Positions 25,152 to 37,500 of a stretch of 64,000 nucleotides of DNA are shown in pieces (position 1 is the first letter of the stretch; each line of letters starts with the position of its first letter). The stretch lies in NCBI GenBank assembly GCA_033220425.1, contig CM065652.1, forward strand, positions 2,666,001 through 2,730,000. Reading direction: 5' to 3'. The notes beneath the pieces were generated by a model, which did not search any database, was not told the DNA's origin, and was given only the letters and a program-made list of their open reading frames with translations. This stretch comes from Lepraria neglecta. Lineage: Eukaryota > Ascomycota > Lecanoromycetes > Lecanorales > Stereocaulaceae. A program made the position numbers and the translations under genes.

Positions 25152-25649
25152 CAACGCTGTTAATGGTTTGAATGAGCTGGATTTAGACGCAAACCGGTCC
25201 AACTACGAGATTTTAGTGGTTAGGTGGGCTGGTTTGAAAGTCAAACCACCTCAACCATTAAAACCAGTAGTCACTAATGGTTTTTAATGGTTCGAGGGGC
25301 GGAGGAGCGGAAAGGAGCCGCAACGCACCAAAATTGGGTGGCTTTTAGCTTAAATTCGCTCCGACTTTCTTCGGGCAGCTAAAAGTTGAAAATGCGGGGT
25401 CAGAGTGGTCTATTATTGATGAGGAATAAGATAAGTCAGAAATTGAGTGTTTTAAGAAAAAATCTCGGACGAGGCTTGGATTTCTGTGGGTAAACCCCGG
25501 GTATAGGGCTAGGGCTACTAACGCTATTAGGTTACACGCTAACCCGATATAGCTACAAAATCTACTCCTTCAGGGCTTGGCGGTTTAGATGGTTTAAACC
25601 ACCTACTATATAAAGCAAACGGACTAAACCGGAACCATTAAACGTATCT
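25152..25649 (-). mobile_element. Diverged hAT-like miniature element (copy 1)
   Basis: The left end begins CAACGCTGTTAATGGTTTG. The right end, read in reverse, contains TTTAATGGTTCC, giving weak inverted ends. Inside, blocks such as GGTTAGGTGG, GTTTGAAAGTCAAACC and AAAGGAGCCGCA recur in the same order in the reverse complement of 54700-55316. The two are therefore copies of one family in opposite orientation. No clear target duplication remains, so this copy is older than the other. No coding capacity is visible. Confidence 0.55.
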
Positions 25650-25899
25650 AAGAGCCTAGTGGGGGTAGTATTTTAGCGGCGGCGAGAGTGTTAAGCGGTA
25701 ACAGCGAGGGCAAGAGCTCCGCTTATAGGGGCAAAAGCAACACTATGCCAAGAACTTCAATTTTGCCCATTTAGGAACAATTCTGACTACAGGTGGTGGA
25801 AAAAGCCGACTTTGGTCAGATTTTAGTGTGTGCGCGCGTCAAATCGATAACTAAAACCGCGCTACAACAGGGTTTTCGGATTTACGATAAGAGGTTTGA

Positions 25900-26060
25900 T
25901 GCTGGGGTGTGATGCTAGGGGTCGATGCTGCAGTGTTGTGATGTTAGGGTTTGATGTGGGATTCTTGGTATTGAGGCTTTGGTGCTAGACTTTGGTGCTG
26001 AGGCATGATGCTAGGGTTGCTACTAGAATGCTAGGGTACGATGCTAGAACCAAGATGCAA
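25900..26060. repeat. Degenerate short-unit repeat
   Basis: Variants of 'gatgctagggt' and 'ttggtgctagact' recur many times at irregular spacing. It looks like a decayed low-complexity array upstream of nothing obvious. Confidence 0.45.
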
Positions 26061-26133
26061 GTGACTCTCGCGCAAAGTTTGCATGTTATTGTCACAAAAA
26101 GTGTGCATGCACGAAGACACGAAAAGGCCGTAA

Positions 26134-27813
26134 TTAGAAGACTCTTTTAGTCCTCTGTCGCTTGCTCCGCCTCAAGGACACCTCCGTATCCATTTCAACT
26201 TCGTCGTCCTCCAAGGAAACAGCATCCATATCTTCTGCTACCGTCACAGAAGAAGCGCCTTCGCCGTCTTCAGAGTCATCGTCAACTACCACAGGCGCGA
26301 TCGGCCCTCCCTCCGACTCTAATTTTGTCCTAATTGCCGCCAGCAACTTCTTTAACCAGTCCTTCCGCGTCAGCGAGATCCAATCCAGAACATTGTTAAT
26401 ATCGTGCCTCAATTTCTTCAGTTGCTCGTCGTCCAACAGGGCGTACGTGCTCACACGGTGCATATGGAACCTCGTCTGCCCGTCCTCTATGACCTCAGCC
26501 CAATGAATAAAAAGCTTAGCGCAGGAAGGGACCAAAGCTATCGAAAAAACGTAGCTTTTTAGATCGGCGCCTGGTGTATCAATGGAAGCACCAGATGCTT
26601 TAAGTAGCCCCCGCGTTGCGTTCACCAGGGCAGCACCACCTCTCGCACATTGACATTCCACTAATTCTATTATACCTGCGGTCTTGGCTTCAACGATTAA
26701 ACCGGGGTGCCAGATGCCTCTTGAGATGCCTGCTTCCGAGAGAAATAAAGAGTTGATAGCCATCTCGTCCTGCGTGAAGGCGAGCTCGTCCAGACCATAC
26801 ACCACATCAGGCTTAGGATTCTTGATACGGTCACAACTGTTGAGTAGTCTAGCCATCAGTTTGTTACGCGAGGTATCGACCAGTGGTATGGACCCTTTTT
26901 GAAATTCCTTGTTCCAATTATCGTCAAGATTGTCGACTTCCCAAGCCTTTTTTTCCCAGGTCTCCCATACAAGATCTGTGTCGTCATCCTGAACCTCCCG
27001 GTCTTCCTTTATCAGTTTGCTCCAGACCTTCTTCAGGAAGGTATCCTCATTTCTTGTACTATACTTTTCCAAGTTCTTCCCCAGTCGCTCAACAGAGTCC
27101 GCCTTCATTGCGGAGTGTCGATCACCCTTAACTAACTCTTTTGCGAGCTCTAGGACCTCCGGGTATTCCTTTTTGGCCTTCACATCCCCTATTGGCATGT
27201 CGTTTCTCTTAAGAAGCTCGCGTAGTTTGAGCTGTTTACTCGCGGACGAAACACTTGTCTTGGAGGTCCCGCTGGTTGTGCGTTTGGTCCCGGAAATAGG
27301 TAGCGTCTGAGGATCCATACCACGGTTGAACAGACGGAGATTGTGTCTGGTTAGAGGTAGAGGATGACTGGTAGGAGCGAGAGCTTGAGAGTTGGAGCTT
27401 GTGGGCGGTGAGATGCGGGAGGGGTCGAGTAGAGAGAGAGATGCACACTGTACCAAAGCCGGTCAGCAAGACATGGTGAGGAGCAAATTATCTACCTCCT
27501 TCTCGAACGCACCTGATATGATTCCGAGGCCTTAGGCTTCCTTGCCTTCGTTCCTGGACGGCGGCTCTTCCTCCCGGTTGCGGGCTCCTGTTCTGTGGCT
27601 CGAGGAGCAGTCGGTTTTGTTCTGACTGAGGTGGTACGCATGGTGGAGTTGAGGCGGGATTCTCGAGAATCGTCAAGAGGATGGATGGTGGCTGGGAGGT
27701 GGTCGACCTGAGAAAGGCTAGTTAGTATACGGCTTGCAAAGACACGTTGTCTGGAGGCAGTGGGCGGAACTTGGTACCTCGGCTGAGATACCACGCTTTC
27801 TCTTCCTTGCCAT
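26134..27813 (-). CDS. Fungal conserved protein with PD-(D/E)XK-like motifs (DUF7924-type)
   Basis: Three exons (27813-27778, 27707-27513, 27447-26134) give about 514 residues. The tiny first exon encodes MARKRKRGISAE, the basic start typical of this fungal family. Residues 15-100 are low-complexity and basic. The conserved domain spans roughly residues 165-440. A PD (KPDVVYG, about residue 290) followed about 40 residues later by VEAK (about 329-332) within a predicted sheet-like segment resembles the PD-(D/E)XK nuclease core. The next helix VECQCARGGAALVNA fits such folds. The C-terminus is acidic and ends in a basic cluster RRSKRQRTKR, a probable nuclear localisation signal. Such genes are expanded in many fungi. 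The nuclease assignment is inferred from motif spacing only. Confidence 0.65.
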
Positions 27814-28105
27814 TACATATGCATATCTTGATATGCTGGAAGGGTTGCATAGAGCCTGTGCTTGAGGGTAGTCGTGACGCGACAGGCGGGGGCGCTTGGG
27901 GACTTCAGGCACGACCCAGCAGCTCGGAAGAGTGTAGGAAGCTTGAGCTGAGGCAGTAGATGATCTGATAGTATGGATCTAATGTAGTTGTAAAGGTTTT
28001 GAAGGTTTGGGTTGAGGGAATTGTAGGTGACACTGGGTGAGATTGTTGAGATAGATGTTCTGCATGCGGGGATTTTTAGCCCTAACCCTAAGACCGAGAT
28101 CTCAG

Positions 28106-29807
28106 TCACTCAACCAATACTCTAACACCCTTACTCCCCGGTTTTGGATGCGCAGCAAGGAAATCACTCCAACACTCCACATCTGCGCTCGTCGTCTCCC
28201 ACAGCTTGAACCTGAATCTCCTAACCACAGCCGCCAGCCCCATGAAGATCTCACCATAAGCCAAATGCATACCCACACAAATGCGATGCCCTTTTCCAAA
28301 ACTCATCATGTACCTGCTCAGCAATTTCTGACCGTCAGGACCTTTTGGGTCATCGAGCCAGCGAGAAGGATTATAGGTGCGGCTGTCGGGAAAGACGTTT
28401 TCATCGTGGGCAATACTGTAAATGGACATGCTGATTTCAGTGTTGCGGGGGAGAACGTAACCACTGTAGTGCGTGGTTTGAGTGCGGGACACTCGAGGGG
28501 TACGTTGGGTTATACCATAGGAGAGGCGAAGAGCTTCTTCTATACAAGCACTCAGGTAGGGCAATCGTTGGAGCTCAGCCAAGGATGGCGGATTCGTAAT
28601 CTCGGGAATTGCGGTGTTGAGTTCGGCGCGTAAACGATCGAAGATAGTAGGGTTGTTGTATATGTGAAAGCACGCGAGTGTCAAGACGGTGTTTATCGTC
28701 TCGAGCCCGGCTCCCACTACGCTTATTGCTTCATGTTGCAGACGAAGCTCGGAGAGCTGTTCGGGCGGCAGATCTGACTGGAGGATGGCATGGAAAACAG
28801 TGTCGTGCGAGGTCTGTTTCTCGTCGGCATCGAATCTACTGTTCAGGACGCCGATGATCTGGCTTCTCATTTTCTGGAATCATGTCAGCGGGAAAGAGCC
28901 CTAATCCATCAGATCTCAATGAACTGACGTTGTTGAAGTCGATCACGGATTTCATTTGAGGCTGCAAAAAGCCTACTACGGAATCGGGAAGAGTTTGGAA
29001 TAACGTTGATAGCCATGGAAATTGAGTTACAACATGCACACCCTTCTGGAGGTCCTTAACAGCTTTGGGGAAGGTCGTCTTGAAATCAGATGCGTCAATG
29101 AAATGATACGATCGCTCAAAGCAATATCCAACGACAGTATCTGACGAGAGGCAGCCGAAAGCATCGTTCAAGACGAGCACGCGCTCTTTGCCCGCGTACT
29201 CGTTTGCTATGCGACTGCATAACCTATCGATGTGACCCTGGATGATCGGGGCCTGCTGCGCAACCTTTCGTGGTGAGAAGAAGGGATTCAGTGCGGCTCG
29301 TCTCATTCTATGGAGGCCATGATCGGTTGTTGAGAAAGCAGCTTCCGAATTATTGAAGCGATACTTTAGTCGTTCGAGCTTGTCATAAGGTTTCCTGTAG
29401 AATTCTTCGTAATATTCGGTATCTTGAATATGGACCTCGGAGGGACTGATGCGGACAATTGGACCTTATTGTGGTCAGACAGGCTTGATGTACGGCATCG
29501 ATAAAAGAAGACGAAGATAAGCGCATGCAAGAGGGTGGAAAATACCATATTCTTCATGCAATTTCAGATACTGGAACAAGAATTGTCCTCCGCCATTTTT
29601 GAAAACATCGAAATAAGTCTCATACCACTGAGTCAACGCCGCTAGTTTTGGTCCAGGAATTTTGGCTTTGGCAAGAGGACTCAAGTATAGACGCCAGAGC
29701 GCTAGAACAGCGGCATACAGAGCTAATCCTCCCAAGAGAATTGAGATGAGTGCAGAGCGTGACTCGGGAGCCGAAAACACGGCAGAAAGGCGTTCGAGCA
29801 TAGCCAT
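28106..29807 (-). CDS. Cytochrome P450 monooxygenase
   Basis: Three exons (29807-29546, 29464-28929, 28873-28106) join in frame to about 521 residues, the usual fungal P450 length. An N-terminal hydrophobic anchor (ISILLGGLALYAAVLALWRL) precedes the proline hinge KIPGPK, placing it on the endoplasmic reticulum. The oxygen-binding I helix is GAGLETIN (about residue 320). The K helix ExxR is EEALR, and the haem-ligand loop FGKGHRICVG has its Cys at about residue 465. The style (PIVRISPSEVHI, SDFLAAHPKPGSKGVRVLVE) resembles fungal secondary-metabolism P450s such as the trichodiene oxygenase group; substrate is unknown. The I-helix Thr pair is ET rather than DT/TT, a tolerated variant. A decayed short-chain dehydrogenase lies just upstream, but no backbone synthase is in the window. 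Confidence 0.88.
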
Positions 29808-30608
29808 AGCTGCTGAGAACCTTGCCTTGCAACTATCGTATATGGGATGATGTCGAAACGATGGAAGGATTAGGGACGAGAACCAAGGGCATGGTGATTG
29901 GCCTAAGTATTCGCAGTGCTTCTCGTGCTATCACGCTTAGATAAGAATCCTTCGCGTGGCCCCCTCCCCCACCTTTTCCTCGCCTCGGCTTATACCATTT
30001 TAAAGTTGGCACTTTCAACTAAGCCTCCAAATGGTAATAGTGGCAAAGCTGCGTTATCGCAACAGGTGTTTTCAATTGGATCATGTCGCTATCTCAAATT
30101 CATCACCAATAGCACTACTGCCGGTGTTGCAACGTGTTCCTGCTAGTGTAGCAACTACGTTTTTATAGGTTCTCATCCGCATCCGCGCGCCCAGGCGTCC
30201 TGCTGATGCCTGCCGCCCGCATAATACCCTTAAAAAGTTACCAACAAGGTCGTTGTCACGCAATGCTACAGTCTTTTCAAGTGCCTTGGCCTCGGTAGCC
30301 AACGAGCGAACTGCGATTATGTTCGTGGACGAGTTGGCGATGAAACGACTGCTGTCAGCTATCTCGGCGTCCAATTCTCCACCTGGGTCAACTAGTCACC
30401 TGCCCTGCGTCATGCAAGCCATGTAATTCCAAATGTCGAAGGCTTGGCAATTCTGCTCAATGTGGGTCTGACCGCAGCTGTTTTGAATAAAGTTGCCTAT
30501 CTAAAGGGATTCGAAGAAATGCAGGCTCATATCTCTAAACTTTACCCCAACCACTTTCAGCGCATCATAGTGTAAAATATACCGTCCATGGTTTCCCATG
30601 GTCCATGA
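29808..30608. other. Intergenic upstream of P450
   Basis: This holds the P450 promoter side. A minus-strand frame at 30081-30374 (about 97 codons, begins MDAEIADSSRFIANSS) has protein-like content without a recognised domain and may be a remnant. Confidence 0.35.
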
Positions 30609-31330
30609 TCATCTTAGCGCCGAATGAGCCGATGGCATACTCCCCTTTTCTTCACTACCAAGCAAATTCCCCACCATCGAAATCCTTGAAGTGCCCGAGG
30701 TCTTTCCGCGCGTGGCGATATCGATCGCCATGACCAAGCCATCTACGCTGTCCTTGGTGGTTGTAGTGGCTTCTTTCAAGCCCAAGACAGCTGCGCCTTG
30801 GTTCCTAAGCTCAGTTTGTACAAATCTGTAATCACGAGTAGTGTTGTTAGCCTTCCATGTATCCTAAAGATTGAAAGAGAGATGGCGCGAATTATAGAAG
30901 TAACACCTACCCAGGATCAACAGCAAAGGCAATCAACTACTCGCGCTCGAAGTGAATCTTTCTCGTCAAAGAATTAACCATAGCTTTGCTGGCCCAATAC
31001 ACTGCCATAGGATAACGGCGTTGCTCCATAGCCCCAATGCTCTCAATCGGCGAGCTCACGGTCACGAACTTCCCCGGGCCGTGAGTCACCTTCTTGAGCA
31101 GCGGTAAAGTCGCTTGGAAAAGCAGCAACGATCCAATAGCGTTGACATCGACGTGGTCTTTGACATCGTCGATCTTGACGCTTGCCATAGGACCGAATGC
31201 TTTCCAATCAGAGATCCCCGCTTTGGCGATGACGTTGTCCAGGGAGGTAATGTTGTGTTTGGTTTGGAGGACTTCCACTGCGGTTGCAGCGTCGGTTCTG
31301 GAGGAACTCGTTCAATTGACTTATTGAGAG
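30609..31330 (-). pseudogene. Short-chain dehydrogenase/reductase remnant
   Basis: The middle of a classical SDR is readable: NVIAKAGIS (NNAGIS position), then the VTVSSPIESIG strand and the active-site YWASK (YxxxK). Next would come the segment FAVDPG, but a TAG at 30937-30939 precedes it. After an intron the C-terminal FVQTELRNQGAAVLGL runs to a stop at 30609-30611. The N-terminal TGxxxGIG cofactor motif is not found upstream, so the gene is also truncated at its 5' end. The style resembles the norsolorinic-acid ketoreductase-like SDRs of fungi. Together with the neighbouring P450 it may be a leftover of a small metabolic gene set. Confidence 0.6.
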
Positions 31331-33972
31331 ATAGTTCAAAGAGCTGTGAGAGGCTGTTGGAGGAAAGGTAGAGATATCCTCGGTCAGCTGTTTCATAGCC
31401 CACAATCCACATTCATTTCCGATGAGGTCGTCCGACGCGCTAATTAATTGCCGATGACCAACCTCATGCGAGTGTCCGGCGGAGATCTAGAATAAAGAGT
31501 AAAGCACGAGCTGAATGCAACAGGAGCAGGACAAAGAAGGAGTAGGATGCCTGGAACTTGAGACTTGAAACCTTACCCCTCTGCATTAGCATGCTCTGAA
31601 GTGTCAGCTTCCATCTATGTACGTGCTTGATTTCAAAGCAACACTATTCATGTATCTCACGAGGCTGCTCCGAAGATGGTGGTTGTTGATGTCGCAGTCG
31701 AGAATCCTTCAGTCTCGCCTTGGCACCAATTGAGCAGTATTGAAGAATGTGTGGTAACGTCGCAGCCTGTAGATTGTAGATAGCCTCAGCGATCGACGGG
31801 ATACTCATCGGGCGAAATGCGGAGTTGGTCAACTCGGAATCCTTCGCATCCCATCAGATAGGAACTTGATTTCAAAGCAGTGGTTAAACGCAGCGTACTG
31901 ATTCATGTAGTGGACGAGATTAATGTGTGTCTACTAAAAATGCTCTTTTAAAACTGTGGCGTAGAGTTGGTATTTTGCCTGGCATCAGCACGCTCAGTCT
32001 GCACCAACCTCCACACGCAAGAGCTTATCGAGCAAATTTGCAGCTGTCTTTAGGGTCCGCGAAGCCCTCCCATGAGCACAGGAGCGTAACAATGCAAATC
32101 TCTGGCGTGCCGTGAGAAGCCCGCGCATAAGAGTCAGACAAACGTCACCGCCAGCTACTCCGGCCGTTGTACATCACCGAAGTAGATTTGACAGCTGATA
32201 GCATGCCTTGTAACTTTCACCACCTTTCTCATCTTATAGTTCCGTTCAAACCACCCTAGACAAAGAAGCAAACGAGCTTCTGGCAAGCCAGAATACTGTC
32301 GGCACTGGTTCAAAGCATGGCCAAGTCCACGATATCTTTGAAAATTCGAAGTTCCTCCTCCTGGGCTCGTTCACTGTATCCTCTGCTCGCCAATATGCCT
32401 CCTCTTTCATGAAACAGCATCGTTGTCTTCCACCATCTTGCAGTTACGCCTCCTCATCTGCTTTGGCTTTCAACACGTCCAAGTCCCTACACGATTGCCT
32501 CCAGCTAGCGTAGGCTCGGAATGATGAGGGAAAAGTGCGAAATGTTGTCACAGTTGTGGATCGATAAACCCCCTCTTTGCTCGTTGAAACATGCGCAGGC
32601 TCATGTTGTAGAGGCCGGTCGTGGTTTGGAGAAGACCCATACAGTATGTGTGCAGTCTGGACGAGGGAGACTTTGGACCGAAGGCGGAGCTCTGTTGGAG
32701 AACGGTGCTCGGCTAGGCGCGTCTGGGTTTGAGGTGCGAAGTGAAGAGGGCGGGTGGGGCTTGCCATCAAAGAAGGCTGAGTAGATGCGTGCGTGACAGC
32801 CTAGTCTATTTGCATGTTGACTTGGCAAATTATCAGTCCTAGATATTAATGCGTACCTTGCCGTCAGGAGTTCCCGGCGGTTTCTTCTGGGTCAGCCACC
32901 ATTTCGACTAGGGCCCGGGAGACTCGAGCATTGCACGTTCATCTTCAACAGTCAGGCGCTCAGCAGATTTGCGAGTAGCAGCAAACATGATAATTCAGAC
33001 TAGGGTTGCTCAGTACATGGAGATGAGGGTTGGAGAGGCGGACGCGGAAATGCAATCCTCAGCACTTTGTCTTGCTTTGGTCTTAGGCTCATGATGGAGC
33101 ATCGGGAAGCCCAAAAGATCCTAGCGTTTACCATCTCCTAGCTCCACTTGAGAACCTCCTCGCCATTGCTAGCAATGTCCGTATGGCTTCGTGATAGCAA
33201 TAGCCGCCAACTTTCCCCAATGCCCAGACCTGCCAGGTCTCTACGGTGTCCGTCACGGTCTAAGGCTAATTTCGATTAACAGCAGACTGTTGGACCGTTT
33301 GTCTTGCCTTTGGCTTAGTACTGTCGGAGAGGACTTAACAGAAGTGGCACATGTTTCAAGGAGGCTCGGGAGCGAAGAACAAAGCTCGCGATGCGTATTT
33401 TTACTTGAGCTTGTGTACTCGTACCTGTCTTAAGCAAAACGCGTCCGAGGTCTAGCAACTCAAGCGCTGAGAGTTGGGATCTTCGCGGTGACATGTTACT
33501 CTCCTGGTAGCTCAGTCTGGAGAACAGATTGGAAGCTGGTGTAAACGATCCGATCCCTGAAAGATTTGTTGAACGCGCTTCGAGTTGGTAATCCTTTTGT
33601 CTAGAGTCATCTCGTGGGCAAGCCCCGCACCTAATATGTTGGGTGCGCAATCAGCGCTTGCCCAATTATAGACACCTGTACCACCTCAATGCAGAGTAGC
33701 TTCAACAAGGACAACTCCGTCCAAAAGTGGAAGCTGTGAGAAATTGCCCCGCCTGGGCACATGTTTGGTTGACGTGACGAGAACGTCTCAGAACAAAGAC
33801 AATCCCTAATGTTTTTATACGCTGTCTTGACGATTCATGCCATCGAATATGCCTATCTAAACACACTATCTTCATTCTAGAAATACCCAAATCATGGCTC
33901 ATACATCCTCGTGGATAACGATTTCTACACGGTGATCCCATTCCATATATAGTCAGGAACCATCAGTTTAAC
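31331..33972. other. Gene-poor stretch without recognisable genes
   Basis: Frames of 60-110 codons occur on both strands (for example 32444-32770 minus, 32521-32784 plus) but overlap each other and carry no family pattern. I see nothing I can name. Confidence 0.35.
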
Positions 33973-35223
33973 CTAAGGAGCAAATTCGCAACGAGATCTA
34001 GCCCTTCCCGAGCCTAATGTTCCCGGATCAGCTCGACCTTCAAGCGTGTAGTCAGGAAGACGCTGAAACTCTTCATGGCGCTCGTTCCTTGAAGCTTTAC
34101 CAAAGCCGTAGGAATTGTAGGTGATGATTTCGGAACTCTTTGCTCTTTGGGTACCGAATAGTCTCGAGAATAAGGTTGACGGGAGCAGGCTCTGTACTAA
34201 GGGCTTAATGTGGGCAAACATGCACTTACGACTGCCACGTTCATTTCAACGGTGCTCCACACTGCAGTGCCATAAGCGGTCCCTAGGCTATATTGACATA
34301 ATCGACTTCGCCGTTTACTCAAGGTGAAAAACTTACACGTAGTGTCTTTCTCATTGAGACTGAGGAGAAAATGGAGCCGAACAGAGCCAGCAACTATCAC
34401 ACTATAACATTCAGTCCAGCACTGTCGCCTGTTCGGAAGGAAATACTTATAAGTCTCTAAGCAAAAACATGCTAGAAATAGTAACTTTGGACTTCTGAGG
34501 GAGCTGTAGATCCCGAACCCTGCTCATAGGCAGGCATAGAATTGCAATATCCCCGAGGGTATTGAGTGAGGAATTCGCGATGAAGAAGGCTCTGTTGATT
34601 ATGCACTTGGGCGGAGGCATCAATGTTATGTTCCAGAAGCTACGAACAGGTCGACAGCTGAAAATAGCTACGAGCAGGACCGCAATACCCCAAGCCAGCG
34701 TGAAAGCGCCTATGATGTAGGTGTATGTTTTGAAGGGTTTATCTGGAAAGATTGATTGATAGAGGAAGAGGATCGAAATCTTGATCAGTGAAAGTGAGAT
34801 TTTGTACACGATCTCCGCGGCATAGAAGGTGTATTGATTGTTAACAGGGAGTTTTGATATCAGGGGTAGATTATACCTTAAGGAATTTCTCCAGGTTCGA
34901 GGGGTTTGTCATCATTACTACCTCAACATGTTTACCAAGGCCCAATTTGGCATCTATAGTCATTTAGTATGGAGCGGATGTCGAAGTGTATCATCAAATA
35001 AAGACTTACCCCATACAGCAAGACCACACGCAGTCCATGCACCGAGCAGATCGAGAACGACCAAGTAGTCTGAGATTTTGAAATCTTGCTTCTGTAACTT
35101 TCTTGACACCAGACGACCGGTTAGCATCAAGCCAGCTAGAAATGCGCAAGATACGGTAGGCCTGATAGCTTCTGGGCCTCGATTGTTACTCAAATTACCA
35201 CCATGTGGTATTTTAGTAGACAC
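33973..35223 (-). pseudogene. Fungal rhodopsin-like (PTH11-type) membrane protein relic
   Basis: Pieces follow the order of the fungal rhodopsin-domain family of seven-helix proteins. They are RPTVSCAFLAGLMLTGRLVS and DYLVVLDLLGAWTACGLAVW; LGLGKHVEVV; then YKISLSLIKISILFLYQSIF, and helices with GIAVLLVAIFSCRPV. WSTVEMNVAVVSACLP follows. The C-terminal tail includes PLVQSLLPSTLFSRLFGTQR. No ATG precedes the first block (GTG at 35223). The intron after EKFLK lacks an AG acceptor before TFYAAEIV. The conserved CLPT-KPL junction is split between frames near 34200. It is therefore probably non-functional. Relatives sense surface or chemical cues. Confidence 0.6.
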
Positions 35224-37128
35224 GATGGCTTTAGTCGAACTAATTCATATCAAGCATAAAATTTATGGGCAATGGTCTGAACAACTTCCACGGTGATTCC
35301 AAGAATATGAAACGTAGGAAATGGAACAGAAATCAGGCAATGGCGCAAAAGGTCAGCTTTGATGCAAGTACTAAAGTTAGGGAAGGGTTCTATGGCGCAA
35401 GTCACCGAGTTGTAATTCAGCTTCAGACTCACATGTCGTACTATTCCAAGGACCAGCGGCATCTGCCACCATTAGGATTTGGAATGGGGACGAAACGGGC
35501 CAACCGCTTTGAAGCTCCATCCTGAAGGATTTGCTCCGCAGTCGAGCACAGCATCCTTAAGGAAGATCACAACCTTAACAAAGAACCTAAAGGACACATG
35601 GCTACTACATCTCGCTAAAGAAACCGGCTCTGGAGTCGCTTCCATCATCCTATTCGCGTTTATGGACACTTTTACTTCATAGGTACTTGCTATTGCTGAG
35701 TTCCTCGCTGTCGATCACCATTGGCGCCTGGAATATGCCCCTAGATTAGCAACGCCGCTCTAACAAGGCCCAGGCTAAATTAGGCCACCTCAGGTTAGTA
35801 TAAGTTTTGAAAGTGTCGATGTTAATGGATGACAGTATGAATTATTGGTCTCAGAGTCGACAGCACGTCTGTCCAGCTACTCAATCAAAGAAATGGCGCT
35901 GTAGACCAGAACAGAGGGATGGTTATCCTCTACGACCCGAGGGCGGCGAACGAACAAACCAGTTTTGAATCCTCCTCAATGCCGAAGGATTCAGGATTCA
36001 CTCCTGAATCTGAATTTCAAGAATGCTAAAAGCATCGAAAGAGAGTGCGTGCCTGCCACACTGCCACGCGAGGTTGTTACGCTCCTAGGCCTGTGATAGT
36101 CGTCACTCTTTCGATCCTACCCATTGAAAGGATGAACAGATTAAGCTGTGCGCAATAACAGGATCCGAAAATACGCCATGCCTGCGCTTTTGCTTTCCTA
36201 CTCAGGCTCATAACCCACCGCTGCTTCTCTCCTCAGTATACGTGCCGAATTGACAGCTTGAAGCAAGCTTCTTCCCTCGCAAGAAAAATTTCGATGATCT
36301 TTGTCTGCACAAAAACGATGAACTAAGACAATTGTTAGTCAGCAGATATGTTAGGTCATTTTGGGGTACATCAGAGCAGCTAGGGAAGAGGCTAGAGCGG
36401 TGCTCAGCCTTAGCTGAGTGTGACCTACATTAGACTTGCGACATCATGCATAAAACCAAAGGCTAAATTCCACGTTGAAACAATCCTTCGTGCTGTTGAT
36501 CATAGTTAAAGTTGTACTTGTGGAGCCTGAGCCATCGGAGGCCTTCCCGCATCTACCGGAAATCTCACAACCTGATTGGTGGCATCTGATAGCTTTGCCT
36601 TGCAGAACAAGTCTAGACACAGCCACGTTCGTGTCAACAAGCGAGACCGTGAAATATCCGAACGGCTCTTCCACTCTTCGAACCTGACAGAGGTCCGCCT
36701 CTTACACCAACATCATACCATCGACTGTGACGTGCCGATACTGTGCAGAGTTCCCTATAAGCTCGATACCTGGTAGGGACTATAAGCATCAACCTAATAT
36801 CAAAGCATTTAAGCAGTCTGCGAACGACGGATGTGGCTTGTATAATCTTTAGAGGAGAGTTTACTCAGGTGCGATGACGTTGCGAATGGCCTAATTGCAG
36901 ACGAAGAGGATACATATATATGGATTCAAGATTACAACGATGGCGAAGAAACAGCTAGAATCACGCACTGGGGCAAGAAGCTCCAAAATTTCTTTGGTCC
37001 CAATCACCAGGAGAGAACATTTGCAGAAACGGCGCTCTAGAATTGGTTACTGGTGATGGTTCGTCTCAGTAATGGAATTCGGGAGCAAATTCCTAAGCCT
37101 TGTAGATGACCTTCGTCGGTATACATGA
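35224..37128. other. Gene-poor stretch
   Basis: Short overlapping frames only. One at 36475-36687 (plus) begins with a hydrophobic stretch but is not a clear secreted protein. No repeats with matched ends were seen. Confidence 0.35.
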
Positions 37129-37500
37129 ATGGACGAGCTACTGAACGCAGCCTCAGCCCTGACGGTTCCTGAGGGAAGATCAGAAGATGCTTGCAGCAGT
37201 GTGTTTCTCGTAAAGCCTGTAAAATTGCCAGTGTCTGCTGTGATGTTGGCGCGCGTTATTGATGTCGGGTCCTCTGGTGGATCTCAGGCGCCATTGGTCA
37301 AGACAAAGCAAGATATTGGCGTATACGTAACTTTGAGTTACTGCTAGGACCCTTCGCAACCTGTGGTTACGACTCGTAAGTACTTTGACTATAAGCGCGC
37401 AATTTTCCTTCACAAGCTTACCTAGACGTTTCAAGATGTAGTATCAATCTCAAGTGAGGTTGGATTTCAGTACTTATGGATTGATATTGCGATTCCATAT
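37129..37500 (+). pseudogene. HET-domain gene remnant
   Basis: The frame carries the recognisable core of a fungal heterokaryon-incompatibility (HET) domain: ARVIDVGSS, then YVTLSYC, PSQPVVTT, TFQDVVSISSEVG and YLWID. In the family these read as the strand YVTLSHCWG, the TFxDAI helix and YLWIDSLCI. The core is interrupted by more than one nonsense codon and lacks the expected Ser-Leu-Cys after YLWID. Both the N-terminal part and everything after 37500 are unrecognisable. It is a fossil allorecognition gene. Confidence 0.6.

Larger units (their letters stand above)
24569..26133. other. Intergenic containing a diverged hAT-like element
   Basis: I see no gene. The centre (25152-25649) is a diverged copy of the miniature element at 54700-55316, listed separately. 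From about 25900 to 26050 there is a degenerate simple repeat built around 'gatgctagggt'. Confidence 0.5.

Noticed and set aside
28078-28093. Telomere-like CCTAACCCTAA motif
   Set aside because: Only about two units are present between two ordinary genes; it is more likely a promoter telo-box or chance than a telomere remnant.
32444-32784. Opposed frames of 87-108 codons suggesting a gene
   Set aside because: Both strands are equally open and neither has a family pattern.
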